Origin: JAEVLT01 sp044598425
Lineage (GTDB): Bacteria; Bacillota; Bacilli; Bacillales; Cytobacillaceae
Assembly (NCBI GenBank): GCA_044598425.1
Contig: CP172536.1
Span: forward strand, 1,550,001 to 1,614,000
DNA: 64,000 bases
Direction of reading: 5' to 3'
Both the position numbers and the translations under genes were made by a program. The notes under the pieces were generated by a model, which did no database searches, was not told where the DNA came from, and was given only the letters and a program-made list of their open reading frames with translations. Numbering within the stretch: position 1 is the first letter of the stretch; the number at the start of each line of letters is the position of its first letter. Of this stretch, positions 8,459-16,890 are shown piece by piece.

Positions 8459-9421
8459 ATGAAAATCATCACGCTTGAATATATTTATTATTTGCTTGGT
8501 ATTATTACTGCCTTTGTAGCGATTAGGGTAGCGATGGACAAAAACCATCCAAGCCGCATTGGTTCAACTTTGTTCTGGGGAATTTTTGCTTTCACCTTCC
8601 TATTTGGAAAAGTGGTGCCGCCAATTGTTGTTGGTTATCTTGTGCTTGCAATGGTAGTGGTTGCAGCCATTGGCAAGGTAAAAAGCGGTAACCAGGACGA
8701 GGATCCAAAGGAAGAACGGGAGAAGCATGCTGCACGATTGCAGGGGAAGGTTTTTATTCCTGCTTTAGTGATCCCGGTTTTCACGGTTATCGGTTCGCTG
8801 ACGCTTGGTAAGATTCAGTTTGGGAAAGTCCACCTCGTCGATCCTGCGATGGTGACGCTGATTTCACTTGGTTTAAGTACAATTCTCGCTTACATTGTTG
8901 CGCAACTGTTGACAAAAGCAAAACCATCTGTTGCGATGCATGAAGGAAGCCGGTTAATGCAGGCGGTTGGCTGGGCGATTATTTTACCGCAAATGTTGTC
9001 AGCACTTGGCGCCATTTTTGCAAAAGCGGGTGTTGGTAATGTCGTTTCCAAAATGGTTGGAGAAGTTCTTCCAACCAACATTCCGTTTGTTGCTGTAGCC
9101 GCTTATTGTATCGGGATGGCGCTGTTTACCATCATTATGGGAAATGCGTTTGCTGCTTTTGCTGTCATTACAGGCGGGATCGGTTTGCCACTGATTGTAA
9201 ACATGCATGGAGGAAATCCTGCAATTATGGCGGCAATTGGTATGTTTGCAGGTTATTGTGGAACGTTGATGACACCGATGGCGGCGAATTTCAATATCGT
9301 TCCAGCGATGCTGCTGGAGCTTAAGGATAAAAATGCTGTCATCAAAGCGCAAATTCCAATAGCCATTCCCCTTTTAGCGATCAATATTTTATTGATGTAT
9401 TTCTTGGTGTATAATTTCTAG
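8459..9421 (+). CDS. DUF979-family membrane protein, candidate pyroglutamate permease subunit
   Basis: The 320-residue protein has about eight to nine strongly hydrophobic segments and a short basic/acidic loop at residues 73-95 (KVKSGNQDEDPKEEREKH). The sequences GNAFAAFAVITGGIGLPL and GYCGTLMTPMAANFNIVPAM in the C-terminal half are permease-like re-entrant-loop motifs. It starts 15 bases after the DUF969 gene with a GGGGGGG ribosome binding site, so both are translated together and probably form one carrier. Its place between pxpA and pcp suggests import of pyroglutamate. Confidence 0.83.
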   Translation: MKIITLEYIYYLLGIITAFVAIRVAMDKNHPSRIGSTLFWGIFAFTFLFGKVVPPIVVGYLVLAMVVVAAIGKVKSGNQDEDPKEEREKHAARLQGKVFIPALVIPVFTVIGSLTLGKIQFGKVHLVDPAMVTLISLGLSTILAYIVAQLLTKAKPSVAMHEGSRLMQAVGWAIILPQMLSALGAIFAKAGVGNVVSKMVGEVLPTNIPFVAVAAYCIGMALFTIIMGNAFAAFAVITGGIGLPLIVNMHGGNPAIMAAIGMFAGYCGTLMTPMAANFNIVPAMLLELKDKNAVIKAQIPIAIPLLAINILLMYFLVYNF

Positions 9422-9445
9422 TAAATTGAAGGAGGGGAAAGTGCC

Positions 9446-10093
9446 GTGAAAAAAGTACTTGTTACCGGTTTTGATCCGTTTGGCGGGGAGCCAGTAAACC
9501 CAGCCCTTGAGGCAGTAAAGCTTTTAAATGGAAAAGTAATTTCAGGCTGCGAAGTGGTTACAAGAGAAATCCCAACCGTTTTTGGCAAGGCGATCACGAG
9601 ATTAAAAGAAGCGATTGAGGAAGTCAATCCAGCCATCGTGATATGCGTTGGCCAGGCGGGGGGGCGTTCCGCGATCACACCTGAACGGGTCGCAATCAAT
9701 GTCGATGATGCGAGAATCGCAGATAACGAGAATAATCAGCCAATTGATACAGAAATTGTCAAGGGTGGTCCTGCGGCCTATTTTTCCAAACTGCCAATCA
9801 AGGCAATCGTACAAAAAATGAACGAAAATGGAATTCCCGCTTCTGTTTCCAATACGGCGGGCACGTTCGTCTGCAACCATATTTTCTATGGATTGATGAA
9901 TTATTTGGATACGAGCGGCAAGGAGATCCGCGGCGGTTTTATCCATATTCCTTTTCTTCCGGAACAAATCGTCCGCAATCCTGGGCAGCCAAGCATGAGC
10001 TTGGAGCTGATCGCAAAGGGGCTGGAACTCTCCATTGAAGCTGCTATAACAAATGAAACAGATATTGTTGCAGTTGGCGGAGAGATTAGTTAA
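9446..10093 (+). CDS. pcp: Pyrrolidone-carboxylate peptidase (pyroglutamyl-peptidase I)
   Basis: Removes N-terminal pyroglutamate from peptides, supplying 5-oxoproline to the oxoprolinase encoded upstream. The 215-residue protein carries the full C15 cysteine peptidase triad: Glu 80 (in GRSAITPERVAIN), Cys 143 (in NTAGTFVCNHIFYG) and His 167 (in GFIHIPFLPEQ), near the published positions 81/144/168 of the Bacillus amyloliquefaciens enzyme. It starts at GTG after GGAGGGG. It is the last gene of the pyroglutamate operon. Confidence 0.95.
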   Translation: MKKVLVTGFDPFGGEPVNPALEAVKLLNGKVISGCEVVTREIPTVFGKAITRLKEAIEEVNPAIVICVGQAGGRSAITPERVAINVDDARIADNENNQPIDTEIVKGGPAAYFSKLPIKAIVQKMNENGIPASVSNTAGTFVCNHIFYGLMNYLDTSGKEIRGGFIHIPFLPEQIVRNPGQPSMSLELIAKGLELSIEAAITNETDIVAVGGEIS

Positions 10094-10113
10094 TTTCATA
10101 TTTTTGGTCTTGA

Positions 10114-10149
10114 TAAGGGGTGCCTCTTTTTAATAAGGGCTCCCTTTTA
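10114..10149 (+). terminator. Imperfect terminator after pcp
   Basis: AAGGGGTGCC and GGGCTCCCTT form an imperfect stem with a T-rich loop and a short T tract, 20 bases after the pcp stop. The stem is interrupted, so this is less certain than others in the window. Confidence 0.55.
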
Positions 10150-10225
10150 ATTTAGAAAAATAACTCTGAGCCAAGAGCACTTATCATTTTTTATATTATC
10201 AGAATTTATATCTTAACTTCGATAA

Positions 10226-10442
10226 CTGTCTAGCTCCACAAGAATAAGCTTCGGAAGCATAGCCTCGCACGAAGGAAAAGCGATAGCTTTTCCGAGGAGC
10301 GCCCTATCGACTACGTCGCTTCCCTCGCCTCGTCTACGATAAGTCGAGAACGAAAGACTACCGTCTTTCGACTCTCCTTTATCTCACTCGGCTCAGTCCA
10401 CCTCCTTACGTCGATGACCAAGGGCGCTTGCGCTTTTCTTAT
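10226..10442. repeat. GC-richer structured intergenic repeat of Bacillus type
   Basis: From CTGTCTAGCTCCA to GGGCGCTTGCGCTTTTCTTA the sequence differs sharply in composition from its AT-rich flanks and encodes no plausible protein. It contains two perfect 8-bp hairpins with 4-base loops (10274-10293, GGAAAAGC/GCTTTTCC; 10351-10370, CGAAAGAC/GTCTTTCG) and a GCGC-TT-GCGC end. The last 22 bases recur with one change at 13673-13694, and the segment at 10266-10299 recurs in diverged form at 43027-43060. I recall the TCTAGCTCCA...CTTGCGCTTTTCTT frame as a common intergenic repeat of Bacillus genomes. The rest of the 600-base gap before the next gene shows nothing clear. Confidence 0.75.
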
Positions 10443-10699
10443 AAAATTTACAAATTTTACACTAATCATGTAATGTTCTATAGGTCTATCGGTGCAGCGT
10501 TGATAAATGGGTTGCTTTCAATTGAACGGAAAGATCTCTGATTTTAATTAAGTTTTGATCCTTAGAAATTAAAGAATTAGTGAGATCGTAATAGGTTAAA
10601 AGTCAGAATTTTCTTTAACTATCTTTTACTTTCCTACAATATTAGATTAATAAATTAGGAGTAATCTGAAATCAGATCAAAGGATGGGAGTGAGAATGA

Positions 10700-13453
10700 A
10701 TGTTAAAGAAATTAAAGAAAAAGAAACGCTTGTTAGCAGGACTTACTTTAAGTACTTTCCTTTTAGGTTCTGCGGGAGTTTATGCAGCACAGGATGGACC
10801 TTTCGGGAGCAATCTGGTAGGAAGATTGGCCGATGGATCCGTTCAGACGCCAGTTAACCAGTGGATCACACCTGCTGGGAAACAAATTGAATTTGGCGGA
10901 AATCCAATCACGGTGGCTGTGCATCCGAATGGAAAGACAGCGGCAACCATTGTCGGCCGAAACAATTACGGTGGAAAAGGAATCAATATCGTCGACCTTG
11001 CAACGGGGAAATTAAAGACTACTGATTTCTCTTTAGGTCTCTCGCATATGTGGGGATTAGCTTATTCTAAGGATGGAAAAGAGCTGTATGCAACGGGATC
11101 CACAGGTACAACGGGTAAGGTTGTCGTTATGTCAATTGATGAGAATGGCAATCCGGCAATAAAAAACAGCTTTAGTCTTCCAAAAGCAGCCGTTGACGGA
11201 AACATCAATCCGTTGGATTTAGCGGTAGGACCACAAGGACAGCTTCTTGTAGCGCTTAACCGGGATAATAGCCTGGGTGTAATTGATCCGAATACGGGAG
11301 CATTAACAGTGAAAATCCCAGTAGAAAACGCACCTACGAGCGTATGGGTAGATGGCAATCTGGCATACGTAACAAACCAAGGCGGCAGAGTTGCAAAATC
11401 TGGAGACACGACAATTGACTCTTCCGGAACGCAAGTGGTAGTTGATCCGAAAACGGGTGCGACTTCAACCGGAACGGTTTCGGTTGTCGATCTTTCAACC
11501 AATGCCGTTGTAAAAAATATTGAAGTGGGCGTGCAACCGGAACGGATGACACAATCGGGGCAATACATATTTGTAACCAACACGAACAGCGACTCGATTT
11601 CTGTCATTGACACGAAAACAAACAATGTGGTGCAAACGATCGACATCCAGCCATACCCAGATGCTAAAAAAGGTGCTGCGCCAAATGCTGTTAAAGTAAT
11701 CGATAATAAGTTATTGGTCAGCCTTGGCCGTGATAATGCCATTGCCGTTTATGACTGGAACGGACCGGATGAGGAGGCCGAATTAAAAGGTCTTTTGCCA
11801 ACAGCGTGGTTCCCGGTTGACATTGCCGTCGATTCCGCAAATAAACAACTGATTGTTGCCAATGGGGATGGGGTTGGTTCTCTTGGACCTGCACGTGACT
11901 TAACGATTCAGGGGATTAAAGTAACAGGGCATTCTTCGTATGCTCAAATGGGATCTCTTTCGCTTATTCCGTTCCCAACAGCTGAAGACATAGTTAAAGG
12001 GACGAAACAGGTTTATGCAAATAATAACTGGTTTGGCTTAAAGAACTTGAATGCAAAGCCGCGGAAAAACAAGAAACCCGTTGCTATGCCTGAGCGTATA
12101 GGCGAACCCTCAACAATTAAACATGTTTTCTACATTATTAAAGAAAACCGTACGTATGACCAAGTACTAGGTGATCTTGGAAAGGGCAATGGAGAGCCGG
12201 CTTTAACGCAGTTCCCTAGAAAAGTGACACCGAACCTTCATAAACTTGCTGAAACGTATCCGCTTCTTGATAATTTCTATGTTTCCGGCATTCAGTCTGC
12301 AAGCGGACACCAATGGGTCATGCAAGGAACGAACACCGACTATGAAGATAAGGAAACGGATACGGCTAACGTCCGGAGCTATCCAGGAGGTGCAGGCGAT
12401 GCGATGGCCTATGCCCCTACAGGCCATTTATGGGATCAAGCCTTGAAACAAGGCGTTTCAGTCGAAAATTTTGGGGAAGATACAACTGGTTTTACTGGTA
12501 GCGCACCATTTGGAACTTGGACAGATTGGTATAACGATTCCTTAAAGCTTTCCGGTCAGCAGCAAGGAGACTTGCATGTTCCTATTGGAAATTACCAGGA
12601 AACCACTGATATTCCGTCACTTGGGCTGATTACTTATAAACCGTTTCCAACGTTCGATATGAATATTCCAGATCAGTATCGCTTTGAAATTTTTAAACAG
12701 CAGTTTGAAAAACATGTAAAAAATAATGATTTACCAGCGCTGAATACGTTATGGGTAACCGATGACCATACTGCTGGAAGCGCAACGGGAAATCCTACAC
12801 CACAGGCAATGGTGGCGGACAACGACCTGGCAGTCGGAAAAATCGTCGACCTGATCTCGCATAGCAAGTACTGGAAAGACTCGGTGATCTTCATCACTGA
12901 AGATGATTCCCAAAATGGATTGGATCACGTTGATGGGCACCGCGAGCCTGCATACGTGATCAGTCCTTGGGTGAAAAAAGGCATAACTGACAGCCGTTAT
13001 TGGACTGTAATCAACATGGTTCGCAGTATTGAGCAAATTCTTGGAATTCAGCCAATGAACCAGAATGATGCTGCAGCAGAACCGATGAGCGAAATTTTTA
13101 CAAATAAACCAGACTTTACACCATATGTTTTTGAGGCAAATCAAATTCGGTTGGATACTTTAAACGGTCAGCCGAATTCAAATACTGCCGCACTTGCAAG
13201 TACTGAAAAGGTAACGCCGGAGGCACAAGACCTTTCGAAAAAATGGACAGAATGGTCAAATAAAAACAAGGATAAGTTAACGGGTCGAAATGCGTCACCG
13301 GATGATGTGAATGCCAATATGCTGAATCATTCGGTATGGTACGCTACAAAAGGCTTTGATAAACCGTATCCTGGTGAGAAAAAAGTTCATACACCAGATG
13401 AAGTTGCCCAGCAGCCAGAAAGCTTTGCTCCATCACCTGCTGAAAACGACTAA
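10700..13453 (+). CDS. Secreted YncE-like beta-propeller / phosphoesterase fusion
   Basis: A 917-residue exported protein. A basic N terminus (KKLKKKKR), hydrophobic stretch and AGVYAA cleavage site form a Sec signal peptide within the first 30 residues. Residues about 50-430 are seven-bladed-propeller-like repeats of the YncE/lactonase type (NGKTAATIVG, PNTGALTV, VSVVDLSTNAVV, ISVIDTKTNNVV). Residues from about 473 (HVFYIIKENRTYDQVLGD) to about 780 are a phosphoesterase family (PF04185) domain related to acid phosphatase and phospholipase C; FITEDDSQNGLDHVDGHR near residue 732 looks like the metal-binding block. It probably hydrolyses phosphate esters outside the cell. It stands alone with a terminator after it. 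Substrate is unknown. Confidence 0.88.
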   Translation: MLKKLKKKKRLLAGLTLSTFLLGSAGVYAAQDGPFGSNLVGRLADGSVQTPVNQWITPAGKQIEFGGNPITVAVHPNGKTAATIVGRNNYGGKGINIVDLATGKLKTTDFSLGLSHMWGLAYSKDGKELYATGSTGTTGKVVVMSIDENGNPAIKNSFSLPKAAVDGNINPLDLAVGPQGQLLVALNRDNSLGVIDPNTGALTVKIPVENAPTSVWVDGNLAYVTNQGGRVAKSGDTTIDSSGTQVVVDPKTGATSTGTVSVVDLSTNAVVKNIEVGVQPERMTQSGQYIFVTNTNSDSISVIDTKTNNVVQTIDIQPYPDAKKGAAPNAVKVIDNKLLVSLGRDNAIAVYDWNGPDEEAELKGLLPTAWFPVDIAVDSANKQLIVANGDGVGSLGPARDLTIQGIKVTGHSSYAQMGSLSLIPFPTAEDIVKGTKQVYANNNWFGLKNLNAKPRKNKKPVAMPERIGEPSTIKHVFYIIKENRTYDQVLGDLGKGNGEPALTQFPRKVTPNLHKLAETYPLLDNFYVSGIQSASGHQWVMQGTNTDYEDKETDTANVRSYPGGAGDAMAYAPTGHLWDQALKQGVSVENFGEDTTGFTGSAPFGTWTDWYNDSLKLSGQQQGDLHVPIGNYQETTDIPSLGLITYKPFPTFDMNIPDQYRFEIFKQQFEKHVKNNDLPALNTLWVTDDHTAGSATGNPTPQAMVADNDLAVGKIVDLISHSKYWKDSVIFITEDDSQNGLDHVDGHREPAYVISPWVKKGITDSRYWTVINMVRSIEQILGIQPMNQNDAAAEPMSEIFTNKPDFTPYVFEANQIRLDTLNGQPNSNTAALASTEKVTPEAQDLSKKWTEWSNKNKDKLTGRNASPDDVNANMLNHSVWYATKGFDKPYPGEKKVHTPDEVAQQPESFAPSPAEND

Positions 13454-13468
13454 TTTGTTAACAGAAAA

Positions 13469-13500
13469 AACAATAGCTACCTTTAAGGGTAGCTATTGTT
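13469..13500. terminator. Bidirectional hairpin terminator
   Basis: AACAATAGCTACC (13469-13481) pairs with GGTAGCTATTGTT (13488-13500). The plus-strand tail is weak in T, but on the minus strand the stem is followed by a run of T, so it may serve both the phosphoesterase gene and minus-strand transcription from the esterase. Confidence 0.75.
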
Positions 13501-13582
13501 ATGAAGAAATCACTTATAAGAGGAGGAGCGATTTCGGGAATTCATTCATGGCCCGGATAAAATGATATGAAACGATTGATCG

Positions 13583-13699
13583 ATGAAACGGGCGATTCTA
13601 ATTGAAACTTTAGTTGTTCTGATCTTGGTATGGGGTGTAATATACGCAGGGCAAATTCAGCGTGATTACCTGAAGGGCGATTGCGCTTTTCTTATTTGA
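13583..13699 (+). CDS. Possible 38-aa single-span membrane peptide or relic
   Basis: ATG at 13583 opens a short frame whose peptide begins MKRAILIETLVVLILVWGV, a positively charged start followed by one clean hydrophobic segment, as in small membrane proteins. The C-terminal part (LKGDCAFLI) is encoded by the 22-base repeat tail at 13673-13694, so the reading frame may once have ended elsewhere. No convincing ribosome binding site is seen. It may equally be a chance frame or the truncated start of a lost gene. Confidence 0.25.
   Translation: MKRAILIETLVVLILVWGVIYAGQIQRDYLKGDCAFLI
13673..13694. repeat. Tail fragment of the intergenic repeat
   Basis: AAGGGCGATTGCGCTTTTCTTA differs by one base from the end of the repeat at 10420-10441. 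The rest of the element is absent here. Confidence 0.7.
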
Positions 13700-13701
13700 T
13701 C

Positions 13702-14478
13702 CTACCGAAAACTGTTTAATGTTCCAGTTTTTGAGGCGTTCTTTTCGATAAATTGACAGCATTGTTCAGCGATAAACTCCTTTTCATTATCCATGGAAGC
13801 CACGTGAAATGAATGAAATAGAGGAATGACTTTCTTATCACGGGATTGTACATTCGTCATAATATAATCTGTGTTTTCAGGCGGAACGACATGATCTTCG
13901 ATGGATTGAAATGCCAAAATGGGGCATTTGACGCTGAAAAGTTTTTCAACAGTATGATCCATTAAAGACAACAACTGTTTTATTGCATGCAATGGTGTTT
14001 TAAGGTAGGTGATTTCATAAACATCTTGCGCTTTAATATCAGGCTCTACTTCTTCAATAAACCGTGGCTTTTGTTTATTTCTGTATCCTTCCATAACAGG
14101 AATGGTCTTAATTGCGGCATTGATCAAAATCGCTCCCTTGACTTCTGGAAAACTCGCACAAAGATTTAATGTCAAGGTACCGCCCATGGATTGGCCAATG
14201 ACAAAAATTTCACTGCAGTATTGCTGCAGAAAGCGAAACCCTTTTTCTAAATCCTGAATCCAGTCCTGATAATGGCAGTTTTCTAAGTCCTTAAAGTGCG
14301 TGCCATGTCCAATTAAGCGAACGCCATAAACCGTGTAACCTTGAGAAGCCAGCTGCTCTCCTAAATACTTAACGCTTTGCGGTGTTCCAACAAAGCCATG
14401 AGAAATAAGGATACCAATTTGATTTCCTTTAAAGAAAAATGGTTCCGCTCCGGAAACTACTGGGTGGTTTTCAATCAT
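13702..14478 (-). CDS. Alpha/beta hydrolase, carboxylesterase/monoacylglycerol lipase type
   Basis: A 258-residue hydrolase with HGFVGTP (oxyanion-hole region, about residue 28), the nucleophile elbow GQSMGG near residue 95 and a C-terminal catalytic His in HSFHVASMDNEKE. Order and length fit the Est30-type carboxylesterases of Bacillus and Geobacillus, cytoplasmic enzymes acting on short- to medium-chain esters. A start five codons earlier (14493) is possible, but GGAGAG lies inside that extension and is well placed for the ATG at 14478. It is a single gene, convergent with the phosphoesterase gene. Confidence 0.85.
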   Translation of the reverse strand: MIENHPVVSGAEPFFFKGNQIGILISHGFVGTPQSVKYLGEQLASQGYTVYGVRLIGHGTHFKDLENCHYQDWIQDLEKGFRFLQQYCSEIFVIGQSMGGTLTLNLCASFPEVKGAILINAAIKTIPVMEGYRNKQKPRFIEEVEPDIKAQDVYEITYLKTPLHAIKQLLSLMDHTVEKLFSVKCPILAFQSIEDHVVPPENTDYIMTNVQSRDKKVIPLFHSFHVASMDNEKEFIAEQCCQFIEKNASKTGTLNSFR

Positions 14479-14712
14479 AATGAATCTCTCCATTCGTTTT
14501 TATGCTAAAAATAAATAATTTTTTCAGTGCCTTTGTCGGGTGATATCGAGTTAAGTTAATATTATATAAACTAATCCGATAGTTCAAGTTGGAATTGGAA
14601 ATATGCTTTTTTAAAGCATGATATTTTCAGAAATTTGTTTGATTTTTGATCAACTATTCTTCTGAAAAATGCTACAATAGTAGAGTCATCAATAAAAAGG
14701 AGGTTGTCCAAG

Positions 14713-15639
14713 ATGAAGTACATACAGATCACCAACACCGATTTGAAAGCGTCGAACATTATTATGGGAAACATGCGGCTGAAAGAATTGTCGTTAAATG
14801 AAGCCGAAACGTTAATCCGCACGGCAATGGACGAAGGCATCAATTTTTTCGATCATGCTGATATTTACGGTGCGGGAACGTGCGAGGAAATTTTTGCAGA
14901 TGCGATTCAAATGAATGCACGCATTCGGGAAAAAATGATCATTCAAAGTAAATGCGGCATCCGTGCCAAGGAGAATTATTATGATTTTTCAAAGGAACAT
15001 ATTCTCCGTTCGGTCGATGGTATTTTACAACGATTAAAAACGGACTATCTTGATATCCTCCTGCTACACCGTCCCGATCCGTTAATGGAGCCGGCGGAAG
15101 TGGCTGAAGCGTTTGAAGAATTGCAATCAAGCGGTAAAGTCAACTATTTCGGCGTATCTAATTTTAATCCGACCCAAATCGAATTGCTGAAAAAATCCGT
15201 GCCGCAAAAGTTGGTGGTAAACCAGCTTCAGTTCAGCATTGCACATACACCAATGATTGATTCAGGCATTGCGCTTAACATGCAAATTGACCAGTCAATC
15301 AACCGCGACAGCAGCGTATTGGAATACTGCCGCCTTAACGACATCACTGTTCAGGCATGGTCACCATTCCAGCATGGATTTTTTAAAGGCGTGTTTTTGG
15401 GCGATACAGAAAATTTTCCGGAATTAAATGAAGTCATCAGCACGCTTGCGAAAAAATATGAAGTGACCGGTACAGCGATTGCGACTGCTTGGATTACCCG
15501 CCACCCGGCCAATATCCAGGTCGTACTTGGGACGACGAAACCATCCCGCTTACAGGATGCCTGCAAAGGGTCAGAAATCCCGTTAACACGGCAAGAATGG
15601 TATCAAATCTACAAAGCCGCAGGAAATATGGTTCCTTAA
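14713..15639 (+). CDS. Aldo/keto reductase, YcsN/YdhF-like
   Basis: An NADPH-dependent oxidoreductase of 308 residues with the AKR tetrad Asp 47 and Tyr 52 (FDHADIYGAG), Lys 80 (IQSKCGI) and His 119 (LLLHRPDP). The NADP-binding end (VVLGTTKPSRLQDA) is present. AGGAGG lies 9-10 bases before the ATG at 14713; the in-frame TTG at 14704 is inside that site. It is monocistronic with a strong terminator, and the substrate cannot be read from the sequence. Confidence 0.9.
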   Translation: MKYIQITNTDLKASNIIMGNMRLKELSLNEAETLIRTAMDEGINFFDHADIYGAGTCEEIFADAIQMNARIREKMIIQSKCGIRAKENYYDFSKEHILRSVDGILQRLKTDYLDILLLHRPDPLMEPAEVAEAFEELQSSGKVNYFGVSNFNPTQIELLKKSVPQKLVVNQLQFSIAHTPMIDSGIALNMQIDQSINRDSSVLEYCRLNDITVQAWSPFQHGFFKGVFLGDTENFPELNEVISTLAKKYEVTGTAIATAWITRHPANIQVVLGTTKPSRLQDACKGSEIPLTRQEWYQIYKAAGNMVP

Positions 15640-15646
15640 TAAACCG

Positions 15647-15683
15647 AAGCTTGAAGACTAACATTGTCTTCAAGCTTTTTTCA
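15647..15683. terminator. Terminator between convergent genes
   Basis: AAGCTTGAAGAC (15647-15658) and GTCTTCAAGCTT (15666-15677) form a perfect 12-bp stem with a 7-base loop followed by six T, eight bases after the aldo/keto reductase stop. It can also end the convergent dehydrogenase transcript that stops at 15681. Confidence 0.9.
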
Positions 15684-16631
15684 ATACCCTCTCTTGCGAT
15701 CAACAATTCCATGCAAAGGCTGCCCGTTTAAGAATCGGTCTAAATTATTTATAAAAAACTTGCTTACCCCATTGATCGTGCTTGGTCCTGAAAGATGAGA
15801 GGTGATATAAAGATTCGGTAAAGAGTAGAAAGGGTGTTCTTTCACCAACGGTTCTTTTTCAAAAACATCAAGAACGGCGGCTTTAAGGTGGCCATCCTTC
15901 ATTACAGTAAATAGATCATTTTCATTTATCAAAGCACCGCGGCCGACATTGACAAGACAGGCATCGGATTTCATCGCTAAAAGTATTTCCTGATTTACGA
16001 TATGTCGGGTGTCCTCTGTCAAAGGGAGAGTTAAAACTAAATAGTCAAGTTCCTTCACAAATTCTTTCCACTCGTTAGGTGTGTAATGAAAATCCACGAT
16101 AGAAGCCTGGCTGCCGCTCGAACTTAAACCATAAACATTCATGTCAAAAGCTCGAGCTTTGCGGACAATTTCCGTTCCAATCGAGCCAAGTCCGGCAACC
16201 CCAATCGTTTTATCCGCAAGCGTTCCGGGAATAAAAGGATCCCAGCGCCTTTCCTTTTGCGCTTGCCTCATTCGATTAACATCTACCATAAGGTAGAGGA
16301 GATAGGCAAAAACATATTCAGAGATTGGTCCGCCAAATTGGTCAACAATCCGAGTTACGATGATTTCCTCGGGGATGGTTTTGTCACCGATTAAATCATC
16401 GACTCCTGCACCAGTTGATTGAAACCAGCGAACGGAGGATGCCATTGGAAGATGAAACAGCTTGGTTGGAAATTTCCAGCCTAAAATCACTTCGGTCTCA
16501 GATAAAAATTTGGCCGCTTCCTCGGGAGTTGCCGCGCCATTGACAAAAATGTACCCATGATTGCGAATAGCTTCGGCATACAATTCTGCATCTTTAGGAT
16601 GATAAACAAGTATGTTTGGCTGTTTGTTCAA
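15681..16631 (-). CDS. D-isomer-specific 2-hydroxyacid dehydrogenase
   Basis: A 316-residue NAD(P)-linked dehydrogenase. It has GLGSIGTEIVRKA (Rossmann GxGxxG, about residue 140), NVGRGALIN with the substrate-binding Arg segment, a later DVFEKEPL with the catalytic Glu, and SHLSG with the active-site His. The N-terminal region is of the lid-type found in glyoxylate/hydroxypyruvate reductases. The open frame begins at TTG 16652, but AAAGGAG there points to the TTG at 16631 as start. It would reduce a 2-oxoacid or oxidise a D-2-hydroxyacid; which one is unknown. Confidence 0.87.
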   Translation of the reverse strand: MNKQPNILVYHPKDAELYAEAIRNHGYIFVNGAATPEEAAKFLSETEVILGWKFPTKLFHLPMASSVRWFQSTGAGVDDLIGDKTIPEEIIVTRIVDQFGGPISEYVFAYLLYLMVDVNRMRQAQKERRWDPFIPGTLADKTIGVAGLGSIGTEIVRKARAFDMNVYGLSSSGSQASIVDFHYTPNEWKEFVKELDYLVLTLPLTEDTRHIVNQEILLAMKSDACLVNVGRGALINENDLFTVMKDGHLKAAVLDVFEKEPLVKEHPFYSLPNLYITSHLSGPSTINGVSKFFINNLDRFLNGQPLHGIVDRKRGY

Positions 16632-16890
16632 CTTTAAGATCTCCTTTTTCAAACCTTGCTTTAAAAGGTTTTTTATTGATCATTATTGGGCATAAGGGTA
16701 AGGTGCTGCTTGGATGCTTTGAAAAATCAGGTATGTAGATCCATTGAAAATTTTTTATAACAATATATTAACATAGCTCGGTAGAGATGAAAGACAATCC
16801 TTTCGAGTTTTCTGCTTTTCTTGTTGATTATTAATTGGTAATATAGTGTAAGAAAAGATATAAAAGCCCGGCATAAAGAGAGGTACAAAA

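Noticed and set aside
11062..11742. 226-codon open frame antisense to the phosphoesterase gene
   Set aside because: It lies inside the propeller-coding region of a clear gene, has no ribosome binding site and its composition is that of a shadow frame rich in Ser, Thr and Pro.
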